NCBI GenBank assembly: GCA_027704905.1 | Contig: CM051005.1 | Span: 27,917,119 to 27,981,118 of the forward strand | DNA: 64,000 nt | DNA from: Muraenolepis orangiensis | Taxonomy: Eukaryota > Chordata > Actinopteri > Gadiformes > Muraenolepididae | Direction of reading: 5' to 3' | Part shown: in pieces, positions 1-27,202 of the stretch | Layout of the letters: each line of letters opens with the position of its first letter | Numbering within the stretch: position 1 is the stretch's first letter | Position numbers and translations under genes: made by a program | The notes under the pieces: generated by a model | What the model was told of the DNA's origin: nothing | Database searches by the model: none | Seen by the model: only the letters and a program-made list of their open reading frames with translations

Positions 1-495
1 ATAACAACCGATATAACAACCGATATAACAATATAACAACGATATAACCGATATAACAACGATATAACAACCGATATAACAACCGATATAACAACAATAT
101 AACAACCGATATAACAACCGATATAACAACGATATAACAACCGATATAACAACGATATAACAACCGATATAACAACCGATATAACAACAATATAACAACG
201 ATATAACAACCGATATAACAACCGATATAACAACAATATAACAACGATATAACAACCGATATAACAACGATATAACAACCGATATAACAACGATATAACA
301 ACGATATAACAACCGATATAACAACCGATATAACAACAATATAACAACGATATAACAACCGATATAACAACGATATAACAACGATATAACAACCGATATA
401 ACAACGATATAACAACCGATATAACAACAATATAACAACGATATAACAACCGATATAACAACAATATAACAACCGATATAACAACAATATAACAA
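1..495. repeat. Minisatellite, 11-12 bp unit (ATAACAACCGAT)
   Basis: About 40 units alternating between ATAACAACCGAT, ATAACAACGAT and ATAACAACAAT. The array runs off the left edge. It lies in a nectin intron or just 3' of the last visible exon. Confidence 0.9.
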
Positions 496-734
496 CCATG
501 TGTTTTACACGTGTTGCTTTGTGTATATTGAGATAGAAATTAGTAATTTTTTTCCAAAAACTGGATTGTGTTTTATTCATTCAAGTAGTTTATACTTATA
601 TACTATATACACTAACAAGGAAGATATTGTTCAGGTTCATTTCAAAGTGATGTGTTATACGAGGAAGCTACACTGGGCTAAAGAAGCCAACTAAATTAAT
701 TAGCTGCAGAGGAAACAATTAACTTCTGCCCTAC

Positions 735-8699
<7,965 letters not shown>

Positions 8700-9149
8700 C
8701 TTCTCCACTTAACTTAACTCTAAACACTTAACGATGGTGCTGACGCCAGGTCATGTCAGCTCGGAGTCAGTGGAGCCATTACTTAACAGAATTAGAATCG
8801 TTTAGAAGTTTCCAAATCCAACAGGAATCCTCATAGAAAGATGGTCGCTCTTCTTCAATCCACGCTCCCAGGTGGTAGAGCTCCTGAGCGGCTCGGCTCG
8901 GTCTACCTGTCCCAGGTGCGGTCTACCTGTCCCACTACACTGGGCTACACGTGGGATCCACCGAGGAAGTAGAAGAGAAATTATATTCGCATATACTGCA
9001 CCGATGGACACGGAGACACAGCGACGACTTTTCATACAACGTTAATAATAGTCTGAAAACACGGCAGTGCCGCTCTCCCATTCCGTACACCTGGCTGAGG
9101 CCCCGCCCCTCGTCAGAGTAGCCCCGCCCCTTGTCAGAGTAGCCACGCC

Positions 9150-9690
9150 CCTCAACCAGCTCGCCCTCTACGTACTAAATCAGCTCGCCCTCTACGTACT
9201 AAATCAGCTCGCCCTCTACGTACTAAATCAGCTCGCCCTCTACGTACTAAATCAGCTCGCCCTTTACGTACTAAATCAGCTCGCCCTCTACGTACTACAT
9301 CAGCTCGCCATCTACGTGCTAAATCAGCTCCCTCTCTACGTACTAAATCAGCTCCCTCTCTACGTACTAAATCAGTTCGCCATCTACGTACTAAATCAGC
9401 TCCCTCTCTACGTACTAAATCAGCTCGCCCTCTACGTACTAAATCAGCTCGCCATCTACGTACTAAATCAGCTCGCCCTCTACGTACTAAATCAGCTCGC
9501 CCTCTACGTACTAAATCAGCTCGCCCTCTACGTACTAAATCAGCTCCCTCTCTACGTACTAAATCGCCTCCATCAGCTCCCTCTCTACGTACTAAATCAG
9601 CTCGCCTCTCTACGTACTAAATCAGCTCGCCCTCTACGTACTAAATCAGCTCGCCCTCTACGTACTAAATCAGCTCGCCCTCTACGTACA
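9150..9690. repeat. 24-bp minisatellite (CAGCTCGCCCTCTACGTACT plus AAAT)
   Basis: About 22 units, each containing the palindrome TACGTA, upstream of the nectin start. The unit is a multiple of three, which gives a long but meaningless frame. Confidence 0.9.
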
Positions 9691-9789
9691 TCGTATAGAA
9701 ATCATTCTGACTTCTGAACACAACCTGTGAGCAATGCGTTGAACTACTTAGTCCACGTCTTAGTTTTTCGATTGAATTGCAAGAAAAGC

Positions 9790-10561
9790 AATCAGAATAA
9801 TACACAATACACCGATAATAATACATAATACACATATAATAATACATAATACACAGATAATAATACACAATACACCGATAATAATACATAATACACATAT
9901 AATAATACATAATACACAGATAATAATACACAATACACAGATAATAATACATAATACACATAATAATACATAATACACAGATCATAATACACAATACACA
10001 GATAATAATACATAATACACATAATAATACATAATACACATAATAATACATAATACACAGATAATAATACATAATACACAGATAATAATACACAATACAC
10101 AGATCATAATACACAATACACAGATCATAATACACAATACACAGATCATAATACATAATACACAGATAATAATACATAATACACAGATAATAATACATAA
10201 TACACATAATACACAGATCATAATACACAATACACAGATCATAATACACAATACACAGATAATAATACACAATAGACAGATCATAATACACAATACACAG
10301 ATCATAATACACAATACACAGATAATAATACATAATACACAGATCATAATACACAATACACAGATCATAATACACAATACACAGATCATAATACACAATA
10401 CACAGATCATAATACATAATACACAGATCATAATACATAATACACAGATCATAATACACAATACACAGATCATAATACATAATACACAGATCATAATACA
10501 TAATACACAGATAATAATACATAATACACAGATCATAATACATAATACACAGATCATAATA
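9790..10561. repeat. 21-bp satellite, left part
   Basis: About 37 units of the form ATAATACACAATACACAGAT with CAGATA/CAGATC variants. It is interrupted on the right by a LINE. Confidence 0.9.
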
Positions 10562-11085
10562 CACAGATCATGGTCAAACCCTACATCCCAGCCAGAGCGC
10601 TCCGCTCAACTTCTGCCAGGCGACTTGTTCGACCTTCACTAAGGTCAACCAAACATCGCTCGTCCAAGACCCAGCTCTTCACGGCTCTGGCTCCACAGTG
10701 GTGGAATGAACTCCCGTCTCATGTCAGGACGGCAGAGTCCCTCGCCAGCTTCCGCAAGAGACTCAAGACCCACCTGTTCAGAGTCCACCTGGACTCTCCT
10801 TTGTGAAACCCTTTAACTTGCTTAAATCCTGACATTAATAGCTCTTAGCATGTATATGTCCTTAATGTTGTTAACACGCTCTTATCACAGCTACTTAAGC
10901 AGGTGACCTAGCAGTACGAAATTGTGTTATTCATCTTGTCAATATGAATACTTGTGAACTGCTGTATTTATATGTTTGCGTACCCCAGTGTTATGCTATT
11001 GTCTGCTTCAACTAATGTACACCTTGTAAGTCGCTTTGGATAAAAGCGTCTGCCAAATGCCCTAAATGTAAATGTAAATGTAATC
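10562..11085 (+). mobile_element. 5'-truncated L2-like LINE inserted in a 21-bp satellite
   Basis: Begins inside the C-terminal coding end (frame 10570-10806: LAPQWWNELPSHVRTAESLA then FRKRLKTHLFRVHL and stop), followed by about 280 bp of 3' sequence. It ends in the fish LINE/SINE tail TCGCTTTGGATAAAAGCGTC and an (AAATGT)n end. The flanking DNA on both sides is the same 21-bp satellite, so this is one insertion into a pre-existing array. Confidence 0.8.
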
Positions 11086-11270
11086 ATAATACACAATACA
11101 CAGATCATAATACATAATACACAGATAATAATACATAATACACAGATCATAATACATAATACACAGATCATAATACATAATACACAGATCATAATACACA
11201 ATACACAGATAATAATACATAATACACATAATAATACATAATACACAGATCATAATACACAATACACAGA
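11086..11270. repeat. 21-bp satellite, right part
   Basis: Continuation of the same 21-bp array after the LINE at 10562-11085. Confidence 0.9.
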
Positions 11271-11409
11271 TCTGCCTTATCGATGGAACTGCAGTTTGGT
11301 GTAGGCGTGGTTTAGCAGGTGAGATGTTTGAATATGTTTTTAATACGGCTCCCCAACCTGTTATGTTATGTAAATATGGAGAGACAGCGGCTCACAACAA
11401 GCTGTGTAC

Positions 11410-12235
11410 CTTCCCCTCCCCCTCCTCCTCCCCCTCCTCCCCCCCTCCTCCCCTCCTCCTCCCCACCCCCCTCCTCCCCTCCTCCTCCCCCACCCCCCCT
11501 CCTCCCCTCCTCCTCCCCCACCCCCCTCTTCCCCTCCCCCTCCTCCCCCTCTTCCCTCCCCTCCTCCTCCCCCTCCTCCTCCCCTCCACCCCCCTCCCCC
11601 TCCTCCCCCTCCTCCCCTCCTCCTCCCCCACCCCCCTCCTCCCCCTCCTCCCCCCACCCCCCCTCCTCCTCCCCCACCCCCCTCTTCCCCTCCCCTCCTC
11701 TTCCCTCCCCCACCCCCCTCTTCCCCTCCCCCTCCTCCTCCCCTCCTCTTCCCTCCCCACCCCTCCTCCTCCCCCACCCCCCCTCTTCCCCTCCCCTCCT
11801 CCTCCCCTCCTCTTCCCCTCCCCTCCCCTCCTCCTCCCCACCCCCCCTCTTCCCTCCCCCTCCTCCTCCCCTCCTCTTCCTCCTCCCCCCCTCCTCCCCT
11901 CCTCTTCCTCCTCCCCCTTCAGAGTATGGCGGTGTAGAGATGGCTGCCGTGTTGCGAGCTCCCGCACGACGATTTTATATATGCATTTTTATATTTTATT
12001 CTATTCAGATGTTTTACTTTAACTGCTGTCTGTGGTCGGGTATTACACATAGGCTTTCACTCATCGCTTATACTTAAATAAACTGGGATGTGACAATAAA
12101 GTTGACTTGACTTCCTCCTCCTCCCCCCACCCTCCCCTCCTCCCCCACCCCCTCCTCCCCCCCTCCCCCTCCTACTCCTCCCCCCTCCCCTCCTCTCCCC
12201 TCCCCCCTCCTCCTCCTCCCCCCCCCTCCCCCTCA
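11410..12235. repeat. Long C/T-only tract (CCTCCTCCCC type), split by a retroelement
   Basis: About 510 bp (11410-11924) and a further 120 bp (12112-12235) of almost pure pyrimidine. The reverse strand is poly-purine. Potential triplex-forming DNA. No gene. Confidence 0.9.
11925..12112 (+). mobile_element. Short retroelement 3' end interrupting a pyrimidine tract
   Basis: A unique block ending TGACAATAAAGTTGACTTGA splits an otherwise continuous C/T tract. Sequence on both sides is CTTCCTCCTCC-like, consistent with a target-site duplication. The family is not identified. Confidence 0.5.
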
Positions 12236-12689
12236 TGGTGTTGGTGAGCTGGATTGGAGCTGGTTCTCAGTTAACTCCAATCACAGGAACTGAAGCAATG
12301 AAGTCATATATGTTCTCATGGTTTAAATGTAATGCAATACAGTACTTGAAAAAAGTAAAAAGTAGACACATAGTTTAAAATATATAAATTTATGTACAAA
12401 ACATTTAGCAATAGGGAACAAAGGTTATTACACGTGTATGCATATTTGGTCTCCTGTCTAATGCCTTTAAGCAATCATATTGGTTAATGAATAATGATCA
12501 GACTTCACTAATCTCAGCGTCTTTCAAAAAGCATGTGAATCATTGGCACATACACCTTTATAAAACACTACAAAGATGCAACATGAACATACATAACTCT
12601 ATCACGTACGGCCCTGAGGTCCTCCAAGCAACAGCTGGGGGTCAACAGTGTGCTACCAGCAGACTCCCATCCCAACACACGGCCTGGGG
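12236..12689 (-). other. fcer1g: fcer1g 3' flank and probable 3' untranslated region
   Basis: Lies downstream of the fcer1g stop. No AATAAA on the minus strand was found, so the transcript end is unknown. The small plus-strand frame here has no recognisable content. Confidence 0.4.
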
Positions 12690-14933
12690 TCACATGTCAG
12701 CCTTCTCCCCCAACCTGATGGTCTCGTAGGTGTCTGGAACACGAGGACTCAGGCCCTGGAGAACACAGGCAGGCCGGTCAGCTACAGGTGAGGCTCAGAG
12801 GGACTCAGTGGTGGGCTGTGAGCTGTGTACGGTCTACAGCTATGTACAGTACGTAAAAAACATGAATTTTTAAAACATTAAGAAATATATTTGTGCAATA
12901 CTCACTGTATATACCCCCGCATCAGGCTTCTGTGGAATACAAATATATATAAATATACAGTATATGGGCATTTATAATACCAAACTATGGCTACGGCTAT
13001 ATAGATATATATTAATATTGATTACATAGAACTCAAAATGTGTGTGTGTATCACTATCATTATGATCATACATTACATATTTGCAAAAAAGCATTTTTCC
13101 CAATGTTTGGTATGAGACAAAGATAAGCAAAATTGACTAATAAGACACAAATAAGTACACACAAGACATCACACTGAACAAGCTAAACGGCTCTTACTTA
13201 GTAGATTGTTTGTTGTTAGTTAGTCTGATATTGTTCTATTGTTTACTTATTACTTAACTTAAATACTTAACTTATTGTATTTTAACCTGAACTTATTGTT
13301 CTTCTACCTGAGCTCTGGTTCAGTTCTTGGGGACTTGTTGTTAGGAATGAAATGCACTTTGACTTCTGGTGACGAGTTGTTCTCTTACCTTCCTTTGTTA
13401 AACACACTATTGTAAGACGCTTTGGATAAAAGCGTCTGCTAAATGACTGGAATGTACTTAACTTCTACATGGTTGAACATTCAGCAGTCATCCACCCATG
13501 GCCTGTTGGCCTGACCCATGTATCGTCATGCCAACAGACGACACTGCCCTTACAGAATGCATATCAATTCTATTAGAAACATGAACATGAAATATATTTG
13601 TGCAATACTCACTGCATATATCCCCTCATCAGGCTTCTGTGGAACACAAATACAAATATAAATATATATATATGGGCATATAATACCAAACTTATGTATA
13701 GCTGACCATATATATATATGTATATATACATATATGTATGTGTATGTTTAGATATATATATGTATATATACATACATATATGTATGTTTATATATATAGT
13801 CAGCCATACATATATACTAATAAATAAATATATAAATATACAGTATATATATATAGTGTTAAGAGTAGGCCTACATGGCTACCCACTCAGCCCCCCCCCC
13901 CCCCGTGGCCTGTAGTCTTGACCCATGTATCGTCATGCCAACAGCAGACCACATGCCTTTACAGAATGCATATTTCCTAACAAATAGAGAATCCAAAGGC
14001 TTTACCTGAGGTTTATTGAGGGGATAGAGCTATAAGAAGAAAGAATATTATTAAGACCGCTCATATCAATCAGCAATCAATATTTAACACAACAAAAATT
14101 ATAATTCTATTGTTTAATATATTTTGTTTTTATATATATATGTGTGTTGATGTACACTGTACATATACGTGATTAACGGAAGACACATGTATGCTGGTTC
14201 TTTGGGTGTGGTTCCCTGTACCTTGAGTCTGATGTAAAGGACGGTCAGCACGATGCTGTAGGCGATGAGGATGCCGTCCAGGATGTAGCACACCATCATG
14301 TCATTGGCGGCGTCTGAACAGACGCAGCACAACACGGGTCACACAAACATTAGATGGTCCATGTTGCCAGGGAGAGGGAAGTGTGGACCCGATTACGGAT
14401 AAGAGGGAGACCATAGATGGACAATAAGATTAACATAAAAGGGACTGAAGGATGATATGTACATATTTAGAATTGTGCAAAACACATTTAAAAGCATTTT
14501 AAAGTGCCAGTAGTGCAGCAGCATCAGTAATACAGTGCAGAATGTTAATGACATGTTATGATAGTGGCAGCACTCCTAGCAGTTCATATAGACCTAAAGA
14601 GTCTATGGAGATAGTACCAAGGGAGCTCCTGCCCCTCGGCTGGTGTTGTATTAGAACTAGGATTCAGATCTCTCTCTCAGGTCTCCTCCAGTATCACCAC
14701 CCTCCCTGCACCGTGAACAGGCCTCAATGGCTCCCGGCCCTGCTGTTACACCAGTAGCTTACACAGGAACCATGCATTCTCTGAAACTAGGCATTCTGTG
14801 TATTTGAGGTGTGTGTGCGCATATATAAATATGACAATTTCGACAAAGAAATAAGTTAATAAATAAAGTGTTCCTAACCAACGCAGCAGAGGTTGACCAT
14901 CAGCAGGACGACGAAGAGAGCCATTCTCCTCAT
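12690..14933 (-). CDS. fcer1g: Fc receptor gamma subunit, ITAM signalling adaptor
   Basis: Exons: 14879-14933 (signal peptide, MRRMALFVVLLMVNLCCV), 14222-14313 (transmembrane), 14006-14029, 13613-13636 and/or 12906-12929 (two copies of the same exon), and 12690-12755 (stop TGA). With one copy of the fourth exon the protein is 86 residues, the human length. The second exon encodes MVCYILDGILIAYSIVLTVL. It holds the Cys used for disulphide dimers and the intramembrane Asp that pairs with receptor Arg residues. The tail has a canonical ITAM, Tyr64-x-x-Leu67 with seven residues then Tyr75-x-x-Ile78 (GLSPRVPDTYETI). FcR gamma carries signals from Fc and other activating receptors to Syk in myeloid cells. 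The 24-nt third exon (LYPLNKPQ) has a good pyrimidine tract and GTAAAG donor but little similarity to mammalian proteins, so it is the least certain exon. Confidence 0.88.
12906..12929 (-). other. fcer1g: fcer1g ITAM exon, copy b (KPDAGVYT)
   Basis: A second 24-nt phase-0 exon with the same CCACAG acceptor and GTGAGT donor as copy a. Joined to the last exon it gives YTGL, as in the human ITAM. Flanking intron sequence is also shared with copy a, so this is a genomic tandem duplication and not chance similarity. The copies may be alternative, or both may be included (94 residues). Confidence 0.75.
13230..13462 (+). mobile_element. L2-like LINE or SINE 3' end in fcer1g intron
   Basis: Ends with GACGCTTTGGATAAAAGCGT CTGCTAAATGAC, the same conserved tail as the element ending at 11085. 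It lies within one of the two duplicated fcer1g segments but not the other, so it probably inserted after the duplication. The left boundary is approximate. Confidence 0.6.
13613..13636 (-). other. fcer1g: fcer1g ITAM exon, copy a (KPDEGIYA)
   Basis: A 24-nt phase-0 exon with acceptor CCACAG and donor GTGAGT. Joined to the last exon it gives YAGL, the first half of the ITAM. It is closer to exon 3 than its duplicate at 12906-12929. Confidence 0.8.
14440..14605 (-). mobile_element. LINE 3'-region fragment in fcer1g intron 1
   Basis: The reverse complement contains CTGCTAGGAGTGCTGCCACT and TGCTGCACTACTGGCACTTT in the order found at 3340-3475 of the plus-strand LINE. It is a truncated copy of that family in the opposite orientation. 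Confidence 0.6.
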
Positions 14934-15356
14934 GGTGAAGATCCGGAGATTTGAGTTGTAAGGTTTATCGTCCTTCAGTTCTCACAGCTTGTAGCAGGAA
15001 GCACTGGGCTCTGTCCGTTCTGAGCTGACAAGAAAACCACAAGCTGCACGCCACACACACGCGCGCGCACACACGCACGCACGCACGCACGCAGAGCTTC
15101 CTTGTAATAAGGTTCCTTTTTTAGTTCTTTACCAAGTTGTGAATAATAAATATATTAATACATTAGGAATATGTGTGGTGGATATGGATGGATGTTATAT
15201 GATTAGTTAATATGTACAGGAGTTCAAAGTAATATAGAGTTTTATTGACTATTGAGACTAATGTGTTTTCAGATACATTATAATGCTTGAATCAGATAAG
15301 GAGATGTGTTAAAATCCCTTATTGGACGGATGAAAGCACAACCAAAGTTACAAAGG

Positions 15357-15568
15357 CTTTGGATATAAGCGTTCAACCGCTCTCACAGACGTATATCCTC
15401 TATAGACGTATCTACTCCGGTCAACCGCTCTCACAGACGTATATCCTCTATAGGCGTATCTACTCTGGTCAACCGCTCTCACAGACGTATATCCTCTATA
15501 GGCGTATCTACTCTGGTCAACCGCTCTCACAGACGTATATCCTCTATAGGCGTATCTACTCTGGTCAA
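15357..15568. repeat. 48-bp minisatellite, four units
   Basis: Unit includes CTCACAGACGTATATCCTCT. It sits between fcer1g and vangl2. Confidence 0.9.
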
Positions 15569-16240
15569 AGACAAATGTGCTTTGGGAACTCAATGATTTA
15601 GTTTCAAGCACAGTGAATGTTGTGCCTTCTGTTTGAAAGGCCTATCGGTTCTGAGTCTCATCACTAGAGATTGTAGCAGTAATATACTGTATAACACTTT
15701 CAAATCACTGACTTTCGAGAGCCATTTTCAAAACCTATTCTAAGTCAACATGTTAACTTCCTCTGTCACTTCCCATCACGCTCACACAGCAGAATCCTCT
15801 TTGAGCAGGACATGTCAATAAACAGAATAGAACAAGTAATAAATTGTTTAATAATGGAAAAAATAAGACACTATACAAGCTACAGTTACCAAAAAGCCAG
15901 AAAATACGAGAAAAATCTACAAATTGTGTTTTTTTTGTTTTTTTTACAAGTCCCCGCTTTAAAAAACAAACTAAAGTAAAAACTTTGTGGAAAATTGCAT
16001 CGTCATAACTTAGGCACCATAAAAAAATTATAGAAAACAAAGTTCAGAATGTTTAAAAAAAAGTATTTCAGGCATGCAATAGAAAACTGTAATGACAATC
16101 ACTGGCATCTCTTGATGGTGAACGGCTGAGTGAGGAGCCGGATGTGGCTGTTCAGAGCAAGGCTTTATCTCGTAGAAATAGGAGAAAAACCCCATGTCTG
16201 ATCTTTATTCTGCTGAGAAGGCAAAAGGCGTAATCAGTGT
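15569..16240. other. fcer1g-vangl2 spacer, no gene seen
   Basis: AT-rich, with a poly-T run near 15928. A 95-residue minus-strand frame has no domain. The region may include the end of the vangl2 transcript. Confidence 0.4.
16204..16209 (-). terminator. vangl2: Candidate vangl2 polyadenylation signal
   Basis: AATAAA on the minus strand about 1.4 kb past the vangl2 stop. The intervening 3' region includes a (GT)n tract at 16748-16883. No nearer AATAAA was seen. Confidence 0.3.
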
Positions 16241-16249
16241 GTGTGTCGC

Positions 16250-16416
16250 CAGGCATTCAGTTCTGTACCCAGCCTGAGGAGAGCAGGCATTCAGTTCTGT
16301 ACCCAGCCTGAGGAGAGCAGGCGTTCAGTCCTGTACCCAGAGGAGAGCAGGCGTTCAGTCCTGTACCCAGCTGAGGAGAGCAGGCGTTCAGTCCTGTACC
16401 CAGAGGAGAGCAGGCG
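16250..16416. repeat. About 30-bp minisatellite, six units
   Basis: Unit of the type AGAGCAGGCGTTCAGTCCTG with variable spacing, in the presumed vangl2 3' region. Confidence 0.8.
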
Positions 16417-16744
16417 TTTGAGGCTAGGATGGGTTCCAGTAGGTTTCAGTGTGGAGACATTGAAGCACGTTATGGTGGATCCTGTGGCTTCTTGGGCGGT
16501 TGTGGTTTGTGGTCCCAGCGTTACGGAACACGGACACAGGAGTAGTGAGGCAGACCTGGACCTGCTATTAACTTGTGGCACTTCACGGTGATCTGCTACT
16601 GCCCACGCAGAGCGCTGGGAGCCAACTCCAGGCTCACCAACTAATAAAAGTACACACACACCTGCACCGCCTCAGCGTACATGAGCACTAACCCTGGAGT
16701 CACTCCCCCTGCAGGTGACACACGTCCACGGTGGGTGACTTTGG

Positions 16745-16890
<146 letters not shown>

Positions 16891-17608
16891 CAGCTGGATT
16901 TCCTTCTCTCTTAAAACAGACACGTTTCTGAGAAAAAACACAATATAAAAAGTAATGAGCTGCGATGTTTTAGTCTTATTAAAAATGTGGAAAATTGTCT
17001 CGGAGTAAAAAAAAAAAAAAAGGCCAGTGTAAAAAAAGAAGGCAAAGCGCCGACACACGATGTCACGATGTCATGATGTCGCCATGACGACATGACGAGT
17101 GTTGAGCAACACCAGAAGCACTTCCTCGTTTCTCTTTTAAAAAAGAAGAAGAAAACGGAGAGCCGTAATGAATGGTCTCAGGCCCAAACATGGGCAGAGT
17201 GGTTAATGAGGAAGTGACCCCCCCCCCCTCAGTGGTTCGTTGGCGGGTGGCCAACGTGTGGTCCAGTGGTTACAGCAACAAGGGTACAAACACAGAGGGG
17301 GGGGGGTCCTCTTTGACCAGAAGTGTGACGAGACGACCGCCGGACACGGCAGAGAACGGGCCCTCCGTGTTCAGAGGAAACTGAAGCCGAGGGCCGCGGG
17401 GGAGGGGCCACGTCTCAAACCCTTCTGCCCCGCCCCTCTGGAGTTACTCCCATGGAAACAGACATGGGGGAGAGGTGGAGCAAGGTGGGAGATTGATTAT
17501 TTTTGCTGCCACATTAGTCTCTTCCTTCCATGTGGTTGATGCTGTAGTGTTTGGTGTAAGGGGGGGTGGAGGTGGGGGTGGGGGTGGGGTGGGGTGGGGG
17601 GGGTTGAG

Positions 17609-23465
<5,857 letters not shown>

Positions 23466-23794
23466 GTCTCTGCCGGGCGCCGGGCGGAGCTTGCGGGCCC
23501 CTCCCCTCCCCACCGGCCGTGCCGAGCGGCGGGACGCCTCGGCCCGGTTGGTTCTTGCGCTCGGAGATGGACTTGGCGGAGAGGGCCAGGGGCAGCTTGA
23601 GCAGGTCAACCTTGCTCCTTAGGGAATCTATCTTGGAGGCCTGGGAGGAGGAGGAGGAGGAGGAGGAGGAGGAGGAGGAGGAGGAGGAGGGAGGGGCGGG
23701 GGAGTCTGCAGTGGGGTAGGGCGGAGGGGGAGGAGAGCTCCGGAAGATTGGAGGCAGCGGTGACTTGGTGGGGGAATCGTGAGCTGGGCAAAAT
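23466..23794 (-). other. vangl2: vangl2 5' untranslated part of the start-codon exon
   Basis: Upstream of the ATG the minus strand runs without a good donor to a strong acceptor (pyrimidine-rich tract then TTCCAG) at 23795-23796. The start-codon exon is therefore probably 23395-23794. This leader contains a CCT triplet repeat (plus-strand GGA, about 23645-23690). It implies at least one further upstream non-coding exon. Confidence 0.6.
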
Positions 23795-24254
23795 CTGGAA
23801 GAGAAGAGAGTGTGCAAGAAGACATAAGTATATTAGAAGTATATTAGAAGTATATTAGAAAAGAAAATGTATTTTTTCTGATGTTAAATAGGCGCTCAGC
23901 AGGACAGTAAATCCCCTGCTCGTGTTTAAAGATCAAAGCTTCCCTGGTCATAGCCTTAAAAAGTTAGAGAGCGTTCTCAAGCCATAAACAAGATGAACTA
24001 CCTGTGACATGAAATCCACCCCGAGGCAAATCTGACTCTTCTCCGTCTCATAATAACAGCACAGGCTTTGTTATTAAACCGCCACAGCCGCAAAACAAAG
24101 GTTCGCTTAGCCAAAAAATAAACTCTCGGTCGGCCACCATTGGCACGACTTGAAGCCACTGAAAAAACGTCTCTGTTTAGTGTAGGGCCTTCATCTCACG
24201 TTACCTAGTGTGTGCTGGAGTCCATCACATCTCTAGACCGGTACAAGGCGATGG

Positions 24255-24705
24255 CAGAAACCCTGCTGTGCTGAAACCCTGCTGGCACGTCCTGGGTTAA
24301 GGACCCTATCCCCCTCAAAGTCTTCCGGGGTCTGGGTTAACCCTCACAGGACCCTATCCCCCTCAAAGTCTTCCGGGGTCTGGGTTAACCCTCACAGGAC
24401 CCTATCCCCCCTCAGAGACTTCCAGAGTCTGGGTTAACCCTCTCAGGACCCTATCCCCTCTCAAAGTCTTCCGGGGTCTGGGTTAACCCTCACAGGACCC
24501 TATCCCCCTCAGAGTCTTCCGGGGTCTGGGTTAACCCTCACAGGACCCTATCCCCCTCAGAGTCTTCCGGGGTCTGGGTTAACCCTCACAGGACCCTATC
24601 CCCCTCAGAGTCTTCCGGGGTCTGGGTTAACCCTCACAGGACCCTATCCCTCTCAGAGTCTTCCGGGGTCTGGGTTAACCCTCACAGGACCCTATCCCCC
24701 CTCAA
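24255..24705. repeat. 48-bp minisatellite with GGGTTAACCC palindrome
   Basis: About eight to nine units containing TCTGGGTTAACCCTCACAGG, upstream of the vangl2 start exon (in the inferred long first intron). Confidence 0.9.
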
Positions 24706-24719
24706 AACCAAAAAGGGAG

Positions 24720-25110
24720 TTTAAGCCTACGCTATCTAGGATAACAATGGCGGCCATATTGGATTACTGTGTTTTCACAAAACTTGTTTGCACTCTTCCT
24801 CTCCCACTCGCCCGTCTCACATTCCCTCCCACACTCCCCCCGTCCCCCGGGTAACAGGGCCCCCTTGCTGCCATGGCAATGAAAGAGGGTGTTCAGCTGT
24901 ATGGGGATTGGAGGCTGACAGTTGCCGTGGAAACTTGACCCTGTGCCGCCCTCTGTCACTGGAGAGAAATGCACGCCCCGATATTCCAAAAATGATTCTG
25001 GTTTTTTTACGGCCCGAAATGACGGATGTCGTATGGCGGTTAGCTGATAAAGGCCTTTGATTGGCCGCTTGTGGGAAACGGCCAGGGATGCACCGTCCTA
25101 TTGGGGTCCT
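24720..25110. other. Unique block with YY1-like and CCAAT-like motifs
   Basis: Contains AATGGCGGCCATATTGG (24746-24762) and GATTGGCCGC (25068-25077). It could be a regulatory element of vangl2. No coding is supported. Confidence 0.25.
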
Positions 25111-25367
25111 GAATGAGGGTTAATGTGTGTCGTATAAACCGCACCCCCACTCCACCCCCACATCAAATCCATTGTACTCATTGGCTTCACTTTCCACCAA
25201 GCCAGTAAGTGTGAGAATGAGCGTGTTCTGCTTCCTCTGTGGGGCTTCATCCATAGATAGACATGTTGCTTTGCTCTGGATTCATGTACATTTTTTAAGG
25301 GAGCTTCTGCCTCTTTACAGAAGCCTCTGTATCAACAAGACACTGCTAAACCTGGGGCATGCAGTAG

Positions 25368-25473
25368 ATAGGTCCTAGGGGAAACCAGGTCCTAGGGGAA
25401 ACCAGGTCCTAGGGGAAACCAGGTCCTAGGGGGAAACCAGGTCCTAGGGGGAAACCAGGTCCTAGGGGGAACC
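25368..25473. repeat. About 17-bp minisatellite (GGTCCTAGGGGAAACCA)
   Basis: Six tandem units with a CCTAGG palindrome. Confidence 0.9.
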
Positions 25474-25474
25474 A

Positions 25475-27202
<1,728 letters not shown>

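Noticed and set aside
9067..9717. 216-residue frame of LNQLALYV repeats.
   Set aside because: Translation of a 24-bp minisatellite. No independent coding signal.
9665..10564. 299-residue frame of YYDLCIM repeats on the minus strand.
   Set aside because: Translation of a 21-bp satellite. All frames show the same behaviour.
11319..12077. Proline-rich 252-residue frame on the plus strand and Gly-rich frames on the minus strand.
   Set aside because: Pure C/T tract giving Pro/Ser/Leu in any frame.
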